From NCBI GenBank assembly GCA_004173185.1, contig SEFZ01000024.1, forward strand, positions 1 to 64,000: DNA of 64,000 nucleotides, read 5' to 3'. Below are positions 42,630 through 50,383 of this stretch, piece by piece. The number at the start of each line of letters is the position of its first letter. Within the stretch, counting starts at the first letter, position 1. Source of the DNA: Sphingomonadales bacterium. GTDB lineage: Bacteria > Pseudomonadota > Alphaproteobacteria > Sphingomonadales > Sphingomonadaceae. The notes under the pieces are model-generated. The model had not been told where the DNA came from and did not search any database. It saw only the letters and a list, made by a program, of their open reading frames with translations. Position numbers and translations under genes: made by a program.

Positions 42630-43388
42630 TTAGCGAGCCGCGGTCGTCGTGGCTGCGGCCGGAGCCTTAGCCGGAGCGGCCTTGGCAGTTGCCGGACGAA
42701 CTGCGCCGTTCGAAGCGAGATAGCCGAGGATGTCGTTCGAGAACGAGCTCAGGTCTTCGCTGATCTTCTTGTTGCGAGCCTGGAGCCAGTTGAACGCGAG
42801 CACGGCCGGAACTGCGACTGCGAGACCGACTGCGGTCATGATCAGTGCTTCACCAACCGGGCCTGCGACCGCGTCGATCGACGCCTGGCCCGACGAACCG
42901 ATCTTGATGAGTGCGCGGATGATGCCGATAACCGTACCGAACAGACCGATGAACGGTGCGGTCGAACCCACGGTCGCGAGGAAGGACAGGCCCTTCTTCA
43001 GCTGCGAGACGATCTCTGCTTCCGAACGTGCGAGCGAGTTGTGCAGCCAGTCATGTGCTTCGACCGGATCGGTCAGCTTGGCGTGCTGCTCCTGAGCGGA
43101 GAGGCCGTCATCGACGATCTGGCGATAGGCCGAGTTCTTCTCGAGCTTCGCAGCGCCTTCGCGCAGGCTGGCCGAGTTCCAGAACACCGCACGGACGCGG
43201 CGCGCCTGACCGATGATCTTCTGCTGCTCGAACAGCTTCGTGAAGAGAATGTAGAGCGAGAAGAACAGCATGATAACCATGATGCCGAACACGGTCTGCG
43301 CAATAAGGCCGCCTTCGCGGAGCGCTGCCTGCAGGCCATACGGGTTTTCAGCGTGGGGCGCCGCAGCGGCTAGAATGGTCGTGAGCAT
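42630..43388 (-). CDS. exbB: TonB-system proton channel subunit ExbB
   Basis: This is a 252-aa MotA/TolQ/ExbB protein with three transmembrane helices; the core signature is FLATVGSTAPFIGLFGTVIGI near residue 140 and the next helix with VGEALIMTAVGLAVAVPAV. The C-terminal tail is Ala/Pro/Thr rich and low complexity. It forms the proton channel with ExbD. It is 66 bp from tonB upstream and 99 bp from exbD. Confidence 0.93.
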   Translation of the reverse strand: MLTTILAAAAPHAENPYGLQAALREGGLIAQTVFGIMVIMLFFSLYILFTKLFEQQKIIGQARRVRAVFWNSASLREGAAKLEKNSAYRQIVDDGLSAQEQHAKLTDPVEAHDWLHNSLARSEAEIVSQLKKGLSFLATVGSTAPFIGLFGTVIGIIRALIKIGSSGQASIDAVAGPVGEALIMTAVGLAVAVPAVLAFNWLQARNKKISEDLSSFSNDILGYLASNGAVRPATAKAAPAKAPAAATTTAAR

Positions 43389-43454
43389 TTCGGTCTTTCC
43401 TCTAAAAATATCGCTTTAGACACCCGGCGCGCCTCCCCGGCGCGCCGGCCACTT

Positions 43455-44126
43455 TTATTTCGGGATCTTCCAAGTAATCCGGTTGCTGTACGCAGCCGGA
43501 ATCTTGTTTCCGCTTGCATCTTCAGCCGGGGTGAACCGCGCACGACGCTTCAGCAGCGAGCACGCAGTGGTATCGAGCAATGTCGAGCCACTCGTCGCAG
43601 TCACCGTGCAACCGATTGCCTTACCGGTCGCGTCCACTTCCAGACGGAAGCCAACCACACCCGACTGCTCTGCACGCAACGCTGCGGCAGGATAGTCATC
43701 ATCGGTCACCCAGCTGCCCGGAGCACTTTTGGGCTTAAGCGGCTTGGCGATGCGCGGCGGAGGCGGTGGAGCGGGAGGAGCTGCCGGAGCCGGAGGCGCC
43801 GGAGGCGAGATCGGGGGCGGCGGCTGAGGCACCGGCGTCGTCATGATCGGCGGCGACGGCTGCGGCACCGCCACAATCGCAGGCGGAGTTACCACCAGCG
43901 TTGGCGGCGGCGGAACCGGCGAATCTGGTGGAGGCGGCGGAGGTGGGACCTCTTCCGGCGGCGGCGGTTCGCTGACGTCAAAGACGTCGAGCTTTTCAGT
44001 AGCCTTCTTCACATATTGGAAGGCAAGTCCGGTGACGAAGGCATATCCAATGCCGGCGACGATCAACGCGACCATAACGATCGCGGCAATGCGGCTGCCA
44101 CCTGTATTCCGGTCAGCGTAAGCCAT
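43455..44126 (-). CDS. tonB: TonB energy transducer
   Basis: This is a 223-aa protein with an N-terminal membrane anchor (about residues 13-33), a proline-rich periplasmic spacer (residues ~50-128, with runs of Pro and Val/Thr) and a C-terminal TonB domain (YPAAALRAEQSGVVGFRLEVD ... LLKRRARFTPAED). It links ExbB/ExbD to TonB-dependent receptors. AGGAGTG lies about 10 bases before the ATG. It heads the operon. Confidence 0.93.
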   Translation of the reverse strand: MAYADRNTGGSRIAAIVMVALIVAGIGYAFVTGLAFQYVKKATEKLDVFDVSEPPPPEEVPPPPPPPDSPVPPPPTLVVTPPAIVAVPQPSPPIMTTPVPQPPPPISPPAPPAPAAPPAPPPPPRIAKPLKPKSAPGSWVTDDDYPAAALRAEQSGVVGFRLEVDATGKAIGCTVTATSGSTLLDTTACSLLKRRARFTPAEDASGNKIPAAYSNRITWKIPK

Positions 44127-44343
44127 TCGGCAACGTCACTCCTATATTCTGACTACGACCCTGTGCGCCGGGGAGCCCCGCGCGCAGATCCGCCTGCCGC
44201 GCTGTTGCGTCCTTTCGGCAGAGCGCGACCTCTATCGCGGTGACGGAAGCGACGCAAACCCTTTGTCAGACATTCGGCACACACCATCGCGCCCGCAGAA
44301 TTATTTCTGTATACACCGAGCGCGATCCGATAACGTTGTGGGC

Positions 44344-45180
44344 ATGATCCGTATCCCAAATGTTGCCGTTTATTGCGCGCTGGCGTTTTTCGCCGCCGCT
44401 CCCGCTTTGGCCCAAACCCCCGGAAACCAAGGAGTCGCGGCATCTGCGGCGCCCAGTTATGCGGCGGTCGCGGGCCAGGTCGTGCGGGCCCCGCTGATTC
44501 TGGACGCGCGCATCCGCGAAGCCACCAGACTGGCGCCGGACCAGTCGGTTGGCGTCGCGCCGGGCCGGGCACGCTTTTATATCGTCGCCGATGTGCTTGC
44601 GCTGATTCGCGGCAGCAATGCGATGCCCGCGCGAGTCGCGTACGTATCGGATGTGCTGCTCGATTCTCGCGGCAGGCCGCCCAAGCTCAAAAAGCTGCGC
44701 GTGCTGCTGTTCGCCCGCCCGGTGGACGGTCGCCCCGACCAGATCCAGCTCACCGGAATCGACAGCCAGCGCAATTACTTGGCCGAAACGGACGCATTGG
44801 TGCGCGGGATCACGCGCGAAGCAGTCGCAGCCGACGCGCCGCCCGCGATCACGGGCGTGGGCAATGCGTTTCACGTGCCCGGATCGTTGCCCGGCGAAGG
44901 CGAAACGCAGATATTCCTCACCACCGAGAGCAATGATCCGGTGTCGCTCCAGGTGGTTCGCCGGCCCGGAGTCGATCCGCGCTGGAGTGTCTCATTAGGG
45001 GACATTGTCGACGATTCGGCGGGTCCGCCGGCTGCTGGAACCCTGCTCTGGTATCGCCTTGCCTGCGGCCTGCCGCGCCAGTTGACGGGCGACGCGCTCG
45101 AGTCGGACGATCCCGACACGGCGCGCATCGCGGCGGAGGATTATGCGATGGTCCTGCGCGCGCTGGGGCCGTGCGCTTAG
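44344..45180 (+). CDS. Hypothetical exported protein divergent from the Ton operon
   Basis: This is a 278-aa protein that I do not recognise. It has a signal peptide (ALAFFAAAPALAQ) and a mostly beta/mixed mature part with motifs such as FYIVADVLALIRG and KKLRVLLFARPVDGRPDQIQLTG. Two Cys near the C-terminus (LACGLP and GPCA) could form a disulfide. The start at 44344 fits the signal peptide; the open frame extends 27 codons upstream. It faces away from tonB across a 217-bp gap and is followed by folB on the other strand. Confidence 0.65.
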   Translation: MIRIPNVAVYCALAFFAAAPALAQTPGNQGVAASAAPSYAAVAGQVVRAPLILDARIREATRLAPDQSVGVAPGRARFYIVADVLALIRGSNAMPARVAYVSDVLLDSRGRPPKLKKLRVLLFARPVDGRPDQIQLTGIDSQRNYLAETDALVRGITREAVAADAPPAITGVGNAFHVPGSLPGEGETQIFLTTESNDPVSLQVVRRPGVDPRWSVSLGDIVDDSAGPPAAGTLLWYRLACGLPRQLTGDALESDDPDTARIAAEDYAMVLRALGPCA

Positions 45181-45226
45181 TTTTGTTCGATCGGCTTTCG
45201 CCGATGCGGCACCAGCCCGCTGCCGA

Positions 45227-45676
45227 TTAACGCCGGTTGCGGACGAGCGTGATGCCGATCGATTCGCCGCGTTCGGCGATGGCGAGTTTCACGATCTTGA
45301 TCTCGATTCGGCGCACGCGCTTGTCGAAGACGAAGATCGTCTCGCAGATATAATCGGCCACCGCTTCGATCAGCTTGAAATGCACGCCCTCGGGCAGCGC
45401 GGTCGCCGCCTCTTTGAGGTCGATATAGCTTTTGGAAGCGCTGAGCGGCGTATCGGCCGTGAAACGCTCGGGCATATCGAGATCGACGTTCATCGAAATG
45501 CGCAGCGGCTGTGGCAGATGCGTCTCTTCCGAATAGATGCCGGTCAGCACATCGACCTCTAGATCGTGCACCTGAAGCTGGAGGAGATCGGACAAATCGA
45601 GCCTTTCGGGGTAATGTCGAGCGCGGGCCCATAGCAGAAGCCGCCGCGCGCGAAAGCCTGCCTGCCCGACATTCAT
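45227..45676 (-). CDS. folB: Dihydroneopterin aldolase-like protein
   Basis: This is a 149-aa protein with the FolB/tunnelling fold: 'HDLEVDVLTGIYSEETHLPQP', the catalytic region YIDLKEAATALPEGVHFKLIEAVAD and the terminal VRRIEIKIVKLAIAERGE. It should convert dihydroneopterin to 6-hydroxymethyldihydropterin in folate synthesis. The N-terminal 28 residues are Arg-rich and longer than in most FolB proteins, so the true start may lie downstream. It overlaps no neighbour and is divergent from the GNAT gene. Confidence 0.8.
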   Translation of the reverse strand: MNVGQAGFRARRLLLWARARHYPERLDLSDLLQLQVHDLEVDVLTGIYSEETHLPQPLRISMNVDLDMPERFTADTPLSASKSYIDLKEAATALPEGVHFKLIEAVADYICETIFVFDKRVRRIEIKIVKLAIAERGESIGITLVRNRR

Positions 45677-45735
45677 CCTTGCGTCACGGTGCAGGGGGTC
45701 TAAAGGCCGCGCCCCCGGATAAGGATAAATATGCA

Positions 45736-46257
45736 GTGATCGCTTTGTTGCCGCTCGACCAGATCGACCCTCAAGCCGTCGAGTCGCTGCTCGACCACGC
45801 TTTCGGGACCGATCGACGCGCGCGCACGGCGTATCGCATCCGTGGGGGCACAGATCCGATCGCCGAACTGAGCTTTGCAGCGGTGCAGGACGATGGCCGA
45901 TTGGCGGGCACGATCCAGTGCTGGCCGATCTCGCTGCTCTGTGACGATGGCAATCATGTCCCGCTCAACATGGTCGGCCCGGTCGCGGTCGAGCCCGAAT
46001 GGCAGCAGGAGGGCATTGGCCGCGCGCTGATGGAGCGGATGCTGGAAGCGGTGCCCGATTGCCAGTCGCCCGGCTGCGATGCGCTGATGCTGATCGGCGA
46101 TCCCGAATATTATGAGCGTTTCTTTGGCTTTAACGCAGAGAAGACTGGCGGATGGCGCCTGCCCGGCCCGTTCGAGCCGCGCCGATTGCTCGCGCGCGGC
46201 GACAAGGTGCCCGATTGCGCAGGCGTGCTCGGCCCCAGAATCCGTCAGGCGGCGTAG
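45736..46257 (+). CDS. GNAT family N-acetyltransferase
   Basis: This is a 173-aa protein with the GNAT acetyl-CoA motif VAVEPEWQQEGIGRALMERML (Q/RxxGxG/A) and the following DALMLIGDPEYYERFFGF block typical of the YhbS-like subgroup. The substrate is unknown. No in-frame ATG starts the conserved region, so I use the GTG at 45736, preceded at a distance by AAGGA; the open frame extends upstream into the folB promoter region. Confidence 0.78.
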   Translation: MIALLPLDQIDPQAVESLLDHAFGTDRRARTAYRIRGGTDPIAELSFAAVQDDGRLAGTIQCWPISLLCDDGNHVPLNMVGPVAVEPEWQQEGIGRALMERMLEAVPDCQSPGCDALMLIGDPEYYERFFGFNAEKTGGWRLPGPFEPRRLLARGDKVPDCAGVLGPRIRQAA

Positions 46258-46311
46258 AAGCATTCGCCTCGCGGCTTGAGGGCAGCGGCGGGCTGGCCTA
46301 ACGCATCGGGC

Positions 46312-46878
46312 ATGGCTGCCCCTCCCCCTCCCGAATTCGCCAATCTCTCGCTCGCGGAGATCGCGCGGCTGGTCGAGGAGAATCGCCTGCCGCCGGTCGA
46401 CACGTGGAACCCGACCCATTGCGGCGACAGCGACATGCGCATCGCGCGCGACGGCACCTGGTATCATCAGGGTTCGCCGATCGGGCGGATGCCGATGGTG
46501 CGATTATTCTCCACGATCCTGCGGCGCGAGGCCGATGGGCGATTCGTTTTGGTCACTCCGGTCGAGAAGCTCGACATCGAAGTCGAAGACGCGCCGTTTC
46601 AGGCAGTCGAGATGAAGACCGAGGGCACCGGCGAATCGATGAAGCTGGCCTTCCGGCTGAACACCGGGGATCTGGTGACCGCCGGACCCGAGCGTGGCCT
46701 GCGATTCGAGGAAACCGCCGAGGGCCCCCGCCCCTATCTGCACGTGCGCGGCGGGCTCGAGGCGCTGGTGGCGCGGCCAGTTTATTATGAACTGGCGGAG
46801 ATCGCGCTGGAGAATGGCAGCGAGCCGGCGGGTGTGTGGAGCGACGGCGCTTTCTTTGCGCTGGAGCCTGCCGCGTGA
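46312..46878 (+). CDS. DUF1285 family protein
   Basis: This is a 188-aa protein recognised as DUF1285: PPVDTWNPTHCGDSDMRIARDGTWYHQGSPIGR near the start and 'LFSTILRREADGRFVLVTPVEKL' after it. Two beta-barrel domains are known for the family; the function is unclear. The stop overlaps the GTG of the NUDIX gene (GTGA), so the gene is cotranscribed with NUDIX and the CCA-adding enzyme. Confidence 0.85.
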   Translation: MAAPPPPEFANLSLAEIARLVEENRLPPVDTWNPTHCGDSDMRIARDGTWYHQGSPIGRMPMVRLFSTILRREADGRFVLVTPVEKLDIEVEDAPFQAVEMKTEGTGESMKLAFRLNTGDLVTAGPERGLRFEETAEGPRPYLHVRGGLEALVARPVYYELAEIALENGSEPAGVWSDGAFFALEPAA

Positions 46879-47465
46879 CGCTCGCCGAACGGCTGCGTGC
46901 CGCGCTCGATTCGCCGCATGAAGCGGTGATGCTGCCGGGCGACCATTTCGATTTCGATCCGGAGATTGCCGGCAGCCCTGCGGCGGTGCTGATCGCAGTG
47001 ATCGATCGCGCCGATCCGGGGGTGATCCTGACCCAGCGGACCGAAACCCTGCGGCGGCATGCCGGGCAGGTCGCGTTTCCGGGCGGGCGGATCGATCCCG
47101 AGGATGACGGGCCGGTGGGCGCCGCGCTGCGCGAAGCCGAGGAGGAGATCGCCCTGCCCCGTAGCGTGGTTCAGGTGCTGGGGACGGGCGAGCGCTATCG
47201 CACCGTGACGGGCTATGACGTGACGCCGGTGCTGGGCGTGGTGCCGCCCGGTCTGGTGCTGGTGCCGTCCGAGGCAGAAGTGGCCAGCGTGTTCGAAGTG
47301 CCCCTCTCCTTCCTGCTTGATGCCGCCAATCATCAGCAGCACAGCACGGAATATCTCGGCCGGCAGCGGCGCTACTATGAGATCATGTGGGACGAACGCC
47401 GCATCTGGGGCGCGACGGCAGCGATGATCGTCAATCTTTCACGGCGGCTGCAATGGACCGCGTGA
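46875..47465 (+). CDS. NUDIX hydrolase, CoA pyrophosphatase type
   Basis: This is a 196-aa NUDIX enzyme. The Nudix box is complete (GGRIDPEDDGPVGAALREAEEEIAL) and is preceded by the LRRHAGQVAFP signature of the CoA-pyrophosphatase subfamily (UPF0035/NudL). It should cleave CoA to phosphopantetheine and 3',5'-ADP. It begins with GTG overlapping DUF1285 and overlaps the CCA-adding enzyme gene. Confidence 0.87.
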   Translation: MTLAERLRAALDSPHEAVMLPGDHFDFDPEIAGSPAAVLIAVIDRADPGVILTQRTETLRRHAGQVAFPGGRIDPEDDGPVGAALREAEEEIALPRSVVQVLGTGERYRTVTGYDVTPVLGVVPPGLVLVPSEAEVASVFEVPLSFLLDAANHQQHSTEYLGRQRRYYEIMWDERRIWGATAAMIVNLSRRLQWTA

Positions 47466-48634
47466 CGCTTCCCGATGCCGATTGGCAGCACCGCGCCGGG
47501 TTGTCCGGACTTATCCGCGTACTCGGCGATGTTCGATTCGTCGGCGGCTGCGTGCGCGATACGTTGCTGGGGATTCCCGTCTCGGACGTCGATCTCGCCA
47601 CATCGCTGCCGCCCGAGACCGTGGTGGAATATCTCAAGGAAGCCGGGATCACCGCCGTGCCGACGGGGATCGCGCACGGCACGGTGACCGCAGTGATCGC
47701 GAGTGGCCCGGTCGAGGTGACTACGCTGCGCCGCGATGTCGCGACCGATGGGCGGCATGCCACCGTCGCGTTCACCGACGATTGGCGCGAAGACGCGGCG
47801 CGACGCGATTTCACGATGAACGCGCTCTATGCCGATCCGAACACGCGCGAGATCACCGACTATTTCGGCGGGCTGGCCGATCTGGAGGCGCGGCATGTGC
47901 GCTTCATCGGCGATCCCTTTGCGCGGATCGCCGAGGATCACCTCCGCATCCTGCGCTTCTTCCGTTTCCTCGCCCGATTCGGCGACGCGCCCGACGAAGC
48001 GGCGCTGGAGGCATGCTCGATACGCGCCAACGACCTGATGGCGCTGAGCCGGGAACGGATTCGCGACGAATTGCTCAAGCTGCTCGTGGCAAACGACGCG
48101 GTGCGCGTGATGCGGTTGATGATCGAGCGGGGCATATTGGTGCCAGTGTTGAACGTCCCTTCCGCCGATATGCTGGCGCATGTCGCCGGGCGTGAAGCCG
48201 AGGCAGGCATCGCACCCGATCCGATCCGCCGCCTCGCGGCACTGCTCCCGGCGGACACCGTGGCCTCGGTCGGCGCGCGGCTGAAGCTTTCCAAGATTCA
48301 GCGCCGGCGGCTTGAAGCTGCGATCCTCCCGGTGGACGGCGACGTGAAGGCGCTGGTCTATCGTGCCGGGCAGGAAAGCGCGCTCGACCGGCTGTTGCTG
48401 TCAAATCGCCCGGTATCGGAGCTGGTGTTCGCCGCAAGCTGGGAAGCTCCGCCGCTTCCGATCAGTGGCGGCGCGATCGTGGCGCGGGGGATCAAGGCCG
48501 GGCCGGAGGTCGCGCGATTGCTGCGCGCAGTCGAGGATCGCTGGGTCGCCGAGGATTTCCCCGACGCGGCACGAGTCGATCAGATCGCCGACGAACTCTC
48601 TGGCGGACCGTTGCGCTCAAACAGCAGCGAATAA
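47453..48634 (+). CDS. CCA tRNA nucleotidyltransferase
   Basis: This is a 393-aa class II nucleotidyltransferase: the head motif FVGGCVRDTLLG with DVDLAT, then RRDFTMNALY and the RILRFFRFLARFG neck region. It adds or repairs the 3' CCA of tRNAs. The ATG at 47453 overlaps NUDIX by 13 bp; a GTG at 47462 in the same frame (GTGA overlap with the stop) is an alternative. The gene runs 55 bp into the convergent GGDEF-EAL gene. Confidence 0.9.
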   Translation: MDRVTLPDADWQHRAGLSGLIRVLGDVRFVGGCVRDTLLGIPVSDVDLATSLPPETVVEYLKEAGITAVPTGIAHGTVTAVIASGPVEVTTLRRDVATDGRHATVAFTDDWREDAARRDFTMNALYADPNTREITDYFGGLADLEARHVRFIGDPFARIAEDHLRILRFFRFLARFGDAPDEAALEACSIRANDLMALSRERIRDELLKLLVANDAVRVMRLMIERGILVPVLNVPSADMLAHVAGREAEAGIAPDPIRRLAALLPADTVASVGARLKLSKIQRRRLEAAILPVDGDVKALVYRAGQESALDRLLLSNRPVSELVFAASWEAPPLPISGGAIVARGIKAGPEVARLLRAVEDRWVAEDFPDAARVDQIADELSGGPLRSNSSE

Positions 48635-50319
48635 GCGTCGTCGCGGGGGAGCGCCCGCGAATAAAGGAAGCCCTGACCATAAGTGCAGCCGAGTGCTGCC
48701 AGCGTCTGGGCCAGTTCGTTGGTCTCGATACCCTCGGCAGTGGTCTTCATACCCAATGCCTGTGCAAGCGACAGGATTGCGCGGACGATGGCGATCTTGT
48801 CGCGATCCGCGAGCATGCCCGAGACAAAGCTGCGGTCGATCTTGAGCAGATCGATCGGCAGTTTTTGAAGGAACGCCAGGTTCGAATAGCCGGTGCCGAA
48901 ATCGTCCATCGCCAGCGTGGCGCCCAAATCCTTGAGCGCCGTCATCACGCGCGCCACGCGATCGGGATCGGTAACGATAGCGCTTTCGGTGAGTTCGAGC
49001 GTCAGCCGATCGCCGGAGACCCTGTGCGCATCGAGCGCGCGCTTGACCATTTCGGGGATGGCATCGCGGTGAAGCTGGATGGCCGAGAGATTGACTGCGA
49101 CCTTCGCACCGCAATTGCCGCCTGCGCCACGATCCCATGCCGCAATCGTCTTCGCCGCTTCGTCCATCGCCCAGCGGCCGAGCGGAACGATCAACCCCGA
49201 TTCCTCGGCAACCGGGATGAAGTCGTTGGGAGACAGCGCAACGCCGTCCTCGGTGGTCCAACGCGCGAGCGCCTCGAACGACGTGATCTTGCCGGAATTG
49301 AGATCGCAGATCGGCTGATAATATAGCGACATCTGGCCGTTCTCGATCGCGCGGCGCAGCTCGGTTTCGATGCTGAACTGCTCGCGGGCAATGTCGAAGG
49401 CGTGAGTCTGATAGACTTCGGGGCGGCTGGATTTCTTCGAGCGCTTCACCGCGAACTGGGCGTTGCGAATCAGATCCTCAGCATCGCCATCATTATCCAA
49501 GCCCATCGCAATGCCGATCGAACATTCGACGCGGATCTCGAAATCGGAGAGGCGGAAGGGATTGGTGAGCGCGGCTTCGATTCTCTTGGCGACGTGGAGC
49601 GCGTCGTCAGGCCCATCGTCCAGCGTCAGCAACACGCCAAATTCGTCGCCGCCCAGGCGGGCAAGCGTGTCGCGGCCACGCAACGCACCCTTGATCCGGC
49701 GCGCGACCGAGATCAGCAATTCGTCACCCGCCAGCGCGCCCATACAGGCGTTAACCCGCCCGAAGCGCACCAGATCGATGACCATCACGGCATGCTGGCC
49801 GCGATTCTCGAGGCTGATCGTATCTTCAAGTTCGTCGGAGAAGCCGGTGCGATTGGGCAGGCCGGTGAGGCTGTCGGTCGCCATTTCGCGGCGCAGGCTC
49901 TGCTCGGTGCGGAGTTCCGAGGTTTGATCGACCAGGCTGATCATGCATTTGCGCGAGTCGTTACTGAACTTGCGGCGGGCGAGCTTGACCCGAAAATGGC
50001 GGCTGTCGACTTCGCTGCCGAACTGCCAGGCGAATTCCCGGTGAGACTCGGTCGATTCGATGAACTGGCGGATGCGTTCGCCGAGCAGGCGGATAACCGG
50101 CGATTCGGTGGCGAGCGTACCGAGCCCAGCCATGCGGAACGGCTTGTTGACCGCTTCGAAATGGAAGCCCTCGTCAGCGATCACGACGATGGCGGCGGGT
50201 ATCGGCAGCAGATCCAGCAACATGCCCATCGACGTTGGGCCGAAGGCGCGCAAATCCAGCGCCGGCGGAGCACGCTCGGCTTCGGTTGCGATCACAGGCT
50301 TGGCTCTTCGGAACCCCAT
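48580..50319 (-). CDS. PAS-GGDEF-EAL cyclic-di-GMP signalling protein
   Basis: This is a 579-aa soluble regulator. Residues ~30-135 form a PAS-like sensor, then come a GGDEF domain with intact ARLGGDEFG motif and an EAL domain with FEALARW, the DDFGTGYSN loop and KIDRSFV. The active-site motifs of both enzymatic domains look intact, so it could make and/or degrade c-di-GMP. No transmembrane segment is visible. An ATG 3 bp inside a GTG is used. Its 3' end overlaps the CCA-adding enzyme by 55 bp tail to tail. Confidence 0.9.
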   Translation of the reverse strand: MGFRRAKPVIATEAERAPPALDLRAFGPTSMGMLLDLLPIPAAIVVIADEGFHFEAVNKPFRMAGLGTLATESPVIRLLGERIRQFIESTESHREFAWQFGSEVDSRHFRVKLARRKFSNDSRKCMISLVDQTSELRTEQSLRREMATDSLTGLPNRTGFSDELEDTISLENRGQHAVMVIDLVRFGRVNACMGALAGDELLISVARRIKGALRGRDTLARLGGDEFGVLLTLDDGPDDALHVAKRIEAALTNPFRLSDFEIRVECSIGIAMGLDNDGDAEDLIRNAQFAVKRSKKSSRPEVYQTHAFDIAREQFSIETELRRAIENGQMSLYYQPICDLNSGKITSFEALARWTTEDGVALSPNDFIPVAEESGLIVPLGRWAMDEAAKTIAAWDRGAGGNCGAKVAVNLSAIQLHRDAIPEMVKRALDAHRVSGDRLTLELTESAIVTDPDRVARVMTALKDLGATLAMDDFGTGYSNLAFLQKLPIDLLKIDRSFVSGMLADRDKIAIVRAILSLAQALGMKTTAEGIETNELAQTLAALGCTYGQGFLYSRALPRDDAYSLLFERNGPPESSSAI

Positions 50320-50383
50320 CACTTTCAGGGGCTAGGCCGAATTGGTTAAATCCGCCTGAACTATCCTGGATTTATCGCAACAA

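Noticed and set aside
43740..43990. The GC-rich repetitive stretch inside tonB as a separate repeat element
   Set aside because: It is explained by the proline-rich spacer of TonB; codon-level repeats only.
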